Part shown: positions 1 through 8,237 of the stretch, in pieces
Layout of the letters: every line of letters begins with the position of its first letter
Position numbering within the stretch: the stretch's first letter is position 1
The notes under the pieces: generated by a model
The model's input: the letters and a program-made list of their open reading frames with translations, nothing else
What the model was told of the DNA's origin: nothing
Databases searched by the model: none
Position numbers and translations under genes: made by a program
Assembly: GCA_963921935.1 (NCBI GenBank)
Contig: OY998175.1
Coordinates: forward strand, 304,691,484-304,755,483
Reading direction: 5' to 3'
DNA: 64,000 nt
From: Galeruca laticollis
Lineage: Eukaryota > Arthropoda > Insecta > Coleoptera > Chrysomelidae

Positions 1-1
1 C

Positions 2-525
2 AACACTCTTTTCACCTTCCGAACCCCGATCGGATAATATATCAACAGCCGATCCAACTCATGTAGAACCATTGTCTAATTTTAGATTTCCCTCCTTGTC
101 CCATAGCCAAAAAAGAGGTGTTTCCACTGACAGCAATATTGATACCCCCAGTCAACTATCACTCACAGAATCTCCATTACCAACAGATAACCAAATGCGT
201 CCCCTCTCTTATACAACATCCCAAAACACATTTAAGCACCTTAAGAAAAAATCTAATTTTTGAACATCACAAGCTTACACCCAACTCTCAAACCTCTATA
301 CAGGACCTCTATAAGAACAACCCATCCAAATTCACGCTCTCTGAAACGCAGTTCACAGCGTTTTTAGAAAATTCATACTGTAGTTCATATCCTCTTAACA
401 ATGCCCTGGAATTAACTTCTAATATCCAGGGACTGTTAAGTGATTTATCGCTTCTTTATTCTGAAACAAAAGAAATATCGCTTCAGAACCGCCTTACACG
501 ACTACAGAAAAAACTTAAAAGATAA
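2..525 (+). pseudogene. LINE ORF1 (Gag-like) C-terminal remnant
   Basis: A Ser/Thr/Pro-rich stretch reads in one frame from base 2 to about 263 and continues in another frame to 525, so one frameshift separates the halves. The second half contains helical, Leu-rich sequence (NALELTSNIQGLLSDLSLL) ending in a basic tail. I place it as the end of an ORF1 nucleic-acid-binding protein because it directly precedes the endonuclease of the same LINE. No zinc knuckle is seen; it would lie upstream of the window. The assignment rests on position more than on motif. Confidence 0.5.
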
Positions 526-636
526 CTCAATCCCGAGGACCTCTCTGATAATAAAAGCGTTTCTTCTGATAGTCAAACTGATAAAGAACTCAATTATCCT
601 CTCTCACAATGCTCTTAACAACCAACTTGTTAAGTT

Positions 637-1455
637 ATTCAATGGAATTGTGATGGGTTCTTTGCTCGCTTGAAAAGAATTCAACAAATCATATCAGGCG
701 AACGACCTGAAATCCTGTGTTTACAAGAAACCAACTCTAAAATAGATAGACTTCCCAAATTGAAAGACTATGAAGGTTACCATTATGTTCGCATCAACTG
801 CACAAGGGCTAGTGGGGGCACCTCAATTTGCATATCTGGAGAACTACTTTCCACTCCTCTCCATATCCCTACTGATCTTGAAGCTATTGTAGTTTCCACT
901 TGGTGTCCAAATAAACTCACTATCTGCAGCTTATATAAACCCTCCTAATTACCTTTTAAAAGAAATAGAACTTCTAAATCTAAGGTACCAACTCCCCCAA
1001 CCCTACATTCTAGTCGGTAACTTTAACGCCCACCATACAATGTGGGGATTCAATTACACCATCGGCAAAGGGAAAACCTTCGAAAATGTGATCAATTGTA
1101 CAGGTTCTTGCCTGCTTAACACCGGTTCTAATACACACTTGAATTTTTCCTCTTGTACCCTCTCCGCTATTGATCTTAGTTTTAGTGACCCTAAGCTTGC
1201 TCCTTTACTAAATTTACATACTGCTAATGATCTTCATGATAGCAACCACTATCCCATTATTATATCCTCGAATATCTCCAGCTATAATGATACTTTATCC
1301 AGATGGTATTCGCGCTTAAATACTGCCGGCTGGACTAGTTATACGTCTCAAGCTGAAACCAACTTATCTGCATTATCTTTCTCAGATAATATGAACGATA
1401 ACATTTTAAAAATCAGATGCTATACTCTCAGCTGTCAATCTGCACATTGGTAAAA
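637..1455 (+). pseudogene. LINE APE-type endonuclease domain
   Basis: This is the N-terminal domain of a LINE ORF2, which nicks the target DNA to prime reverse transcription. Seen: the opening IQWNCDGFFARL (strand 1 with the Asn), ILCLQET (catalytic Glu, near 710-735), the SLYKPS strand near 930-945, a GNFNAHHTMWG segment (GDFNAHH-type catalytic loop with Asp replaced by Asn, about 1015-1045), AIDLSFSD near 1167-1190, and a terminal SNHYPIII (SDH-type His, about 1243-1263). The frame breaks near 640 and 950. It precedes a basic linker rich in Lys/Arg and the RT further right, as expected for one polyprotein. Confidence 0.75.
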
Positions 1456-1739
1456 ATATTTCACATAAACAAAAAACGTGCCATGGTGGAACTCCTGCTC
1501 TGCAAGTGCTATAAATCAACAAAAAATGTATCGTAGGCATAAGACACAAGAAAATCTTACTAGTCTCAAAAGAGCCAGAGCAAAAACACGTTATATCGTA
1601 AAACAAAGTAAGGTATATTGCTGTGGAAATGATGTATCCCACATAAATGTGAACAATAAATCCCTCTCAACTATGGAATAAAATTAGGAAAATACAAGGA
1701 AACAATTCGAATTTCCAAATTCCTTGTCTGTAATAATAC

Positions 1740-1770
1740 GAAGAGTGCAGGGAAGAAAGGGGGAAGGTCA
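1740..1770. repeat. Left 31-bp TIR of the 4-bp-TSD transposon
   Basis: Exact inverted copy of 4322-4352. It is preceded by ATAC, repeated after the right TIR. Perfect identity suggests modest age or selection on the ends. Confidence 0.9.
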
Positions 1771-2083
1771 TTTTTGAATATATTTGAGAAATTTCAATTT
1801 TAAAGTTTGAAACCCTATTTTAAATAGAATAATGACTTATTTGTTACTTTTATAATTTAAATGGTTTAAATAAGTACCTGGTAACATTTTCATGAAGAAT
1901 AAAATAAAAAATTGCTTATACAGGGTGCGAAAAAAAATATTTTTACAGAGTTACACAGTAAGTACACTTATATTTTAGGTTTTGAATTTTGAAACCCTAT
2001 TTTGAATAGAATTCAGATTTATTCGTTACTTTTATAATTCAAATAAGTACCTTGTAACATTTTCGTAAAGAATAACATGAAAA

Positions 2084-3977
2084 TTACTTATACAGGGTGC
2101 GAAAAACATTTATTTTTTTACACAGTAAGTATGTAAAATTAGAAATATTTTGTTTCTTCTTGGTTAAGGCCTTTTTCTTAATTGGGATGACGGTGTGCGG
2201 CAAGTTCTTATAAAAGTTAATTGCCTTCTCAGGGCTGCATAGTTTCTTAAGATGTATTAAATCGCGATATTTCTCTGCAGATATTGGCTTCAAATCTGAA
2301 AAAGAATTAAATAAGATGTAGTTAAAAAAACAAGGTTCTCCTTATGATGTTTTTCTAAGCATAATAAAGTTTAGGTGGTAGGACAAACTGACCATCTGGA
2401 AGCTTGGGTGTGATTGTATTTTTCGATGCAACAATGCGGTTGTTGATTACTGATGTGTTCCAGCATCCATTGTATGTGTTCCTGAACTCAACTAATCTAG
2501 GATGATCTTGTGAAATTTTCACTTCTCTAATCTCCCGAGATTTAAATGACGGTTTGGTCATATAAATTGAGTCCAATAATTCTGTCCAATTTCGAAGAAG
2601 AGCTTGGTCAACTTCAATTACAGTAAAAGGTTCTGGCTTTACTCTGCATGATTTTATTTCATTAAACCAATCTTCTGGAAGTTCAGCAGGGGTTTTTTGA
2701 TTCATTAACCCCATGTCCCTGTCGCACTCCATGTAAGAGTGCCCCCGGACCGGAAAATCACTTCTATAGTATCTAATCTTTTAGCAACATGGACGACGTA
2801 ATGCAAATACCGAAAAACTGTAAAGTTCTTATTTTGACTCCCGCACGAGTCACAGAAGATGCGCAAATGTCTTACCTCACTACTCAGTTGAACAAAAATA
2901 AAAAAGTGGAGTAAAGACGCGACTTCGATGGATCCTTTTCCGCCAATTATTTCTGGATAACAATAAAAGGTATCACTGTTTGTTGATAGCACGTGAATGT
3001 TGAAAGAATGTAAAGTATCTTGCCTTTTATAATAGATATCATTGGTAGATAGATTTGGCATAGGTAGATTTCTTTGAAAGTCCATCGCAATACATTCAAA
3101 ATCAACTTGCATCATGTCTTGTTTCCTGGCCAATTTTTTACGCTGGTAAAATACTTCAGCCTTTCTTTTATGCAGGTTATTCTCCACTGTTTTTTTCCTT
3201 ATCTCTGCTTCAGTACTTTTTTTCATTTCGTCAGTAACATCTGTACCACGTAGCTTGCTTTGAAGAACCTTAAGTTCAGCTAAAAACTGGTCACACGAGC
3301 TGCAGGTATCGCTTCGTGGCCAACCAAAGCTTATATTAAAATTGGTATTAAATATATGTCGATAGGTTTCGTATGACACCGATACAGATACAAATTGTGC
3401 ATTTTTTTAATGTTTAGGTCTTCAGGTAGGTACAGCTTTCTTGTCTTAGATCTGCTATAATGACTGTTGTGTCCCCTAAAACTGAAAATATGTGATTTAA
3501 TCGCTTGTCCTTAGATACCTTGCCAACATTTTTTAAAGATTTCTGAATAGTTTCAATTCGTTTCTTTCCAATACCGTGCAAGCTTTTAAATGCTTTAAAG
3601 CATACTGGCACTTCTACAGTTCTTTCATCATTTCGTATTCTCACCCTAAACGCATAATGTAAGTTAGCACAAAGTTCGTTTTTAGGTCTTCTTTGTTTCA
3701 CTGATAGTACCGTAATTAGCTCGCCCAAGTACATGTTTTGATCATTACGATTTAAAGAATTAAAATGGTTAATTATAAATGACCGGTTTTGTTCGTTAAT
3801 AACACTGAAATACTTTAGTCTTTTGCAGTGGTAATCTTCACCTACCTCGTGGCTTTGTTCTCGAAGTTTTTTCATCACATTACTGACTCGACCCGTAACT
3901 TTTCTCTTCCTGGTTTTCGCACAAGGAATGATGCCTTCATTATTACTCACTATCATAGCTTCAGTATCGCTAGCCAT
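2084..3977 (-). pseudogene. Putative DDE-like transposase of the 4-bp-TSD transposon
   Basis: Minus-strand frames follow one another: 3977-3414 (N-terminus MASDTEAMIVSN), 3379-2705, 2732-2355 and a likely last exon 2293-2084 preceded by a TTTTTCAG acceptor-like site. Visible blocks are a basic N-terminal part, SYETYRHIFN, PRSDTCSSCDQF (Cys cluster), a Lys/Arg-rich helix, MDFQRNLP, IFCDSCGSQNKNF and RGHSYMECDRDMG (candidate catalytic acidic residues), then ISAEKYRDLIHLKKLC. The frame changes near 3400 and again in a G run near 2740, and the last break may be an intron. I know similar blocks from insect transposase-like proteins without a settled family name. Role inferred from the surrounding TIRs. 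Confidence 0.65.
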
Positions 3978-4321
3978 TTTTAACTTGAAACTTCAGCTAG
4001 GAACACGATCTTGTCAAACACAATTTACGCAACAATACCAGCAGTAAGCACGTCACACTCGCGTGATTGCTCGAGTAAACTAAAACAGTGTAAATATGTC
4101 GGCAAATCAAGCAAACTCCAGTCAGGTCTCGACTCGAAAAGATTGTCCTTTCCCATTTCTTCGCAGTCCGCACGGGCATTCTACTTTTCTTCACTGTAAG
4201 GTATATTAATAAACACGTTTTAATATTGACAGACCTTGATTCTTCCCTGTTTAGACATACATACTAATTCTATAGGTATTTAGCTACGCATTTCCACCAT
4301 AAACACGTTTTGCCAAAAAAT

Positions 4322-4352
4322 TGACCTTCCCCCTTTCTTCCCTGCACTCTTC
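4322..4352. repeat. Right 31-bp TIR of the 4-bp-TSD transposon
   Basis: Exact inverted copy of 1740-1770, followed by the second ATAC. Confidence 0.9.
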
Positions 4353-4364
4353 ATACAGTAGTTG

Positions 4365-5902
4365 ATAAAAATAAAGAAATCAGCAATATACTGTCAAAAA
4401 CCTTTGAATTAAAATTTCAATGTAAAGTTAATTCTATACTTACTTATTCAGGTAAAGTTCATTCCCCATGAACTGTGTCAAAATCTCAAGATATTACTTC
4501 TCTTAACTGTCCATTCTCTTACTTAGAGCTTTCCTCAGCTCTCAATAGCTGCAAAAACACTACCTCTGGTCCTGAAGACATCCCGTATATATTTATTAAA
4601 AAACTTTCCACTAACCAATGGTGGACATCTACGATAACTCCCATTAAAAAGCCTGAACAGGCTGTTACCTCTCCAAACTCTTTCCATCCTATATCACTAA
4701 CTTATACCATGTGTAAATTATTAGAAAATATGGTCAATAAGCGGCTCCTCTGGTTTCTTGATAAATATAATGTTATCTCAGAAGAACAATCAGGATTTCG
4801 ACGTAATAGATCGACTCAAGACCACCTAGTCATTCTTCAATCTCATATCTCTGGACGGCGCTTTTGATACTGTTAGGAGACAGTCGATACTAAATAAATT
4901 AACGTTACTTAATATCTCCTGATACTTATATCATTTTTTTCAGAATTTACAATCTTCAAGATCATTCAAAGTCTTTGCTAATGGTATTTACTCGTCAACC
5001 AATGACCAGAGGGATTGAGTTCCCCAAGGGTCGGTTATAAGCCCCCCACTCTATTCAACGATCTTTGCTCTGATCTCCTTCCTCCCATCAAGTGTGCCTT
5101 ATATGCAGACGATCTAGTTGTTTACAGTCATTGCATGTATATGTCGACTACATCTAATCTAATTCAGTCAGCAGTAAACACCCTAAGTAAAAATTCAAGT
5201 CACTTACGATTAACTATATCGCAAACAAAATCTACAATTATTAAATTTAGTAGACGACCACCCTCACCATCTCCTAGTACCTTCATTAATAACGTACATC
5301 TTCCCGTCGTGGATCACTGTGAAATACTAGGCCTAACATTTGACTCTCGTCTTAACTGGAAATAACATATTCGAGAAACCAAAGACGACTGCTTCAAAAA
5401 AATGAACATTATTAAAACACTCTCGCATTACTAATTGGAAGCGGACGAAATTTCTCTTCTTAAAATATACAGGGCCTTTATTCGTTCAAAATTAGATTAT
5501 GGTTGTCACATATATATCTCTGCCACTAAATCAGACCTCGACCTTTTAAACTCGATGCATAATACATATGTACGTATTTGTCTTGGTGCTTTTCGATATA
5601 GCCCTGCAGAAAGCCTTTATTGCGAAGCTAATGAGCCTCCGCTTTGGATTAGACGACACCAACTGCTGCTTTCTTACGCCGCCTCTGTATTATCTAACCC
5701 GTACAATCCTGTCTACCCTCTATTTACATCAACTTCTAACAATCCAAACAACTCCTCAACCATACCAATAATAAAACCGATCTCATTGATTCTATCGCAG
5801 CTACTAGATGTTGTTAACCTTTTTCACAAACAAGTCCTCTTCCTATCTCCTCTAATCCTCTATGGACTATTAACCTCTCTAAATTTAACACATCCCTTAT
5901 GA
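4365..5902 (+). pseudogene. LINE reverse transcriptase domain (I-type ORF2)
   Basis: RT of the LINE begun at the left edge. Seen in order: the linker helix up to about 4412, SGPEDIPYIFIKKL (block 2a, about 4568-4610), the FHPISLTYTMCKLLENM block (4681-4731), EEQSGFRRNRSTQDHL (4780-4829), a broken PQGSVI-type segment near 5018, ALYADDLVVY (catalytic ADD, 5096-5125), LRLTISQTKSTIIKFS (5203-5250), CEILGLTFDSRLNWK (5320-5364) and the thumb region with SKLDYGCHIY (5487-5516). Frames change near 4866, 5015 and 5400 and there are in-frame stops, so it is inactive. Confidence 0.85.
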
Positions 5903-5974
5903 GATACGACAAACACACAACACCCAAAAAATCGATAAAAAATGCTTTTAATGGAATAATAACTGACTGTGACT

Positions 5975-6360
5975 ATGACTTAGTCTCATACACTGATACA
6001 AAAATTAAACTGGAGTAGGCTGCGCTGTTACATCATCACTAACTTCTATCAAATATTCTCTAATCTCATCAACCTGTAGCATTCACACAGGCGAACTATT
6101 CAGCATACTCTTGGCCATCAATTCCATCTCTCCGCCTTATAAGCTTTTTGCCATATGCACAGATTCACTCGCTTCAATTTCATCCATCCAAAATATATTT
6201 ACCCAACATCCTATTGTTCAATCTATCCATGACTCATACCAACTTATTACATCCCTAAAAATAGCAGTTACTCTAATTTTGGTTACTTTTCCACATTGGC
6301 ATCGTAGGCAACGAACTTGCAGACCAACAGGAAAAATCTGCTTCTAAATTTACCATTACC
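5975..6360 (+). pseudogene. LINE-encoded RNase H domain
   Basis: C-terminal RNase H of the same LINE. SYTDTKI (first catalytic Asp, about 5988) is followed by a GCAV strand, HTGELFSILLAINS (catalytic Glu helix, about 6088-6129), AICTDSLASISSI (Asp, 6152-6190) and HIGIVGNELADQQ (His and last Asp, about 6295-6330). Two or more frameshifts interrupt it (near 6006 and 6280). The domain removes RNA from the cDNA hybrid in the I-group LINEs that carry it. Sequence to about 6690 may be the C-terminal tail but shows no diagnostic motif. Confidence 0.75.
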
Positions 6361-6420
6361 GACAATCTCACAATTTGTAAGGATTTAAAATCACATTTTA
6401 AAACAAAGTAACATGGCAGC

Positions 6421-7397
6421 AGAATTGGGACTCTGCCGGTACATCCTTTCGCCAAATACAGGACTCGATAGGTCAACCTCAACCATGTTGTTTTGCCGGG
6501 GGTACCGCAAGAATTCATAAAAAAAAACAGAACACCTCTCTCTGGCCGAACGTTTTGACGCAGGCATATCACAAGGCGCAGCCGAACTTACCCGCCACCC
6601 ATAACAGTACAATTTTACTATGTCGCCACCGCCAATATTTACTTGTGCGCGCTCATAAAGTCGAAATTGTTTACACCGCATTTTTTTATTTCTGTTACTT
6701 ATTTTTGGGTGAATATTTCACAATTTTTTAATAATACCTGTATATAACGGAACTGTTTTGAAATTGATGATATCAAAGTTTCTATAAATATTTTGTTTAT
6801 AACAGAAAATGTACAAATTTAATTTGTTTGTCGCAACTCAAGTTTTTCACATTTGGTATTCCTTAATTTAGTTTATCATTTTCGTTGAATACTCGATTTT
6901 GGAATCACTTCCAGCTTTATCAATAGAATTATAAAAATAAATTCACAACACACTAATTAAACATCACATGTGAATGATTGATAAAAATAATATTAACATG
7001 GAATAAATTCGAGACTATGTAACTCGAAATCAGCATAAATTAATCTTCCTTTATTGAATGTGAAAATTTTATTTGTAATAAAGGTCATACACAGGAGGTC
7101 GTCATGAGAGAAACTTGGAAATAAAATATTGAAACCAAAACAAATTTAAGGTTATCTTAGGTTAAACGTATTAGTAGCAAGGTTTAATTTTTTGTAAACT
7201 CTTCATGTTTGACTGACAAATAAAACTAGTAGGATATGCCACAATGTCGCGTATTCGTGGATTTATAAATTGTAATTTCAGTTTAGTGAATGACACTGTA
7301 CGAAAAATTGAAGATTTCACTTCATTGGAGAGATTTCAGATCATGCTTTTTCCGAATCCGTTTACCTAAACTCTAGTCCCCTGTGTTAGGTATATTG
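6421..7397. other. Non-coding AT-rich stretch, no gene seen
   Basis: No supported coding region. The first 250 bases may still be LINE 3' sequence. Positions 7277-7335 contain a repeat also found at 19953-20012. The rest is AT-rich with short homopolymers. Confidence 0.5.
7277..7335 (+). repeat. Dispersed repeat, copy 1
   Basis: AATTTCAGTTTAGTGAA, AAAAATTGAAGATTTCACTT and CATTGGAGAGATTT match 19953-20012. Family unknown. Confidence 0.6.
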
Positions 7398-7740
7398 TTT
7401 TTTTTTAATTAGAAGAGTCGCATCCACCCGAAGGTTATTTACGACGGTACAATCGAAAATTTTATATTTTATAAAACATATTAATTGATTTTAGGTAGTC
7501 AATTTCGAGCCGGTGATCGCAGAAATTTCCAATGAGTTTCTTCAAATCGGTAGGAATGTTGTGCATGCTACGTTGATTATGAAATCTGGGACATTCGATC
7601 AGGAAATGTTTTACACTATCTATTACATTGCACATAGTGCATTTTGGTGGATCGTCGTTTGAATAAAGGTAGGAGTGAGTATACCTGGTATGGCCCAATC
7701 GTAGGCGTGTGAAAATCACTTGCGTACGTCGATCACTACT
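7398..7740 (-). mobile_element. 5'-truncated LINE 3' end (post-RNase H finger)
   Basis: Minus-strand coding from 7740 to 7462 reads SSDRRTQVIFTRLRLGHTRY, THSYLY, CTMCNVIDSVKHFLIECPRF: the tail that follows RNase H in I/Jockey-type LINEs, with a C-x2-C...H-x4-C finger. A stop ends it at 7462, and a short 3' UTR runs to a poly-T at 7398-7406, which is the poly(A) tail of a minus-strand insertion. The coding start coincides with the left 8-bp duplication of the P element, so the P element may have cut or landed at its edge. Different copy from the LINE at the window start. Confidence 0.75.
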
Positions 7741-7747
7741 TTTAAAC

Positions 7748-7818
7748 CGTGGCTAACGAGAAAGACAGGCCATGGCGCGTAAAGCTATTCACAAAGTCAC
7801 GTGACCATCTGAGGCCCA
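7748..7818. repeat. Left terminal inverted repeat of the P-type element
   Basis: Imperfect inverted copy of about 14999-15058; around 27 of the first 32 bases agree, then an 8-9 base indel, then an identical block CACGTGACCATCTGAGGCC. Flanked by TTTTAAAC. Confidence 0.8.
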
Positions 7819-7896
7819 GGACAGCTGGTCAATATGCATATAGGGCGGTTATAATTTGTGAAAATTAATAAAATATTCATTTTTTATTTATTATAT

Positions 7897-8179
7897 TGTA
7901 GTAATAATTTTATTTAACAACAAACAAAAATATTACTAAATGAAAATAACATGAACTATTTAAAATATATAATAATACGTAATCCGTATTTGCTTCTACC
8001 CTTCACCATGCTACTATGTATAGGACTAGGTTACATCACTATCGGTGTGGTGTAAGGCGATTCGAATGGCGCCATCTTACCATTTATAACAGAGTCTCAG
8101 ACGTTGTGCGGGGCCTATCTACATGAAGGTGGTACTGTAGATAGAGCTGTATAGCCTGGTAGGGATCGTTCTGCTATAA
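7897..8179 (-). repeat. 3' LTR of the gypsy element
   Basis: Direct copy of 11380-11662. On the coding strand it begins TTATAGCAG and ends TACTACA. Confidence 0.93.
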
Positions 8180-8190
8180 CCTCCCCCTCT
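8180..8190 (-). promoter_or_regulatory. Polypurine tract of the gypsy element
   Basis: AGAGGGGGAGG on the minus strand abuts the 3' LTR, the expected primer for plus-strand DNA synthesis. Confidence 0.75.
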
Positions 8191-8237
8191 AGCTTCGAGA
8201 TCGTCCCGATGAGAGGCTAGCACACCAAGCAGGACGA

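Larger units (their letters stand above)
1740..4352 (-). mobile_element. DNA transposon with perfect 31-bp TIRs, 4-bp TSD, family uncertain
   Basis: The ends 1740-1770 and 4322-4352 are exact inverted copies over 31 bp, beginning GAAGAGTGCAGGGAAG. Directly outside lie ATAC (1736-1739) and ATAC (4353-4356), a 4-bp target duplication. The insertion splits a LINE between its endonuclease and RT. The internal minus-strand gene encodes a Cys/His-containing protein with an acidic core that I take as the transposase. A 4-bp duplication excludes mariner, Harbinger (3 bp), hAT and P (8 bp). A Sola-like element would fit the duplication length, but I cannot confirm the family by eye. Confidence 0.85.
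1..6420 (+). mobile_element. I/Jockey-type LINE, decayed, interrupted by a DNA transposon
   Basis: Domains occur in LINE order on the plus strand: ORF1 tail, APE-type endonuclease, reverse transcriptase with an ADD box, and an RNase H ending in the HIGIVGNELAD-type motif. An RNase H after the RT is a feature of the I group and its relatives. The 5' end lies outside the window. The stretch between endonuclease and RT is split at 1740-4352 by a DNA transposon; the coding text resumes directly after it (VVDKNKEISNILSKTF, around 4365-4412), so the interruption is a clean insertion. Many frameshifts and stops make it dead. The 3' end is not clear; I see no tail before about 6.7 kb. Confidence 0.8.
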
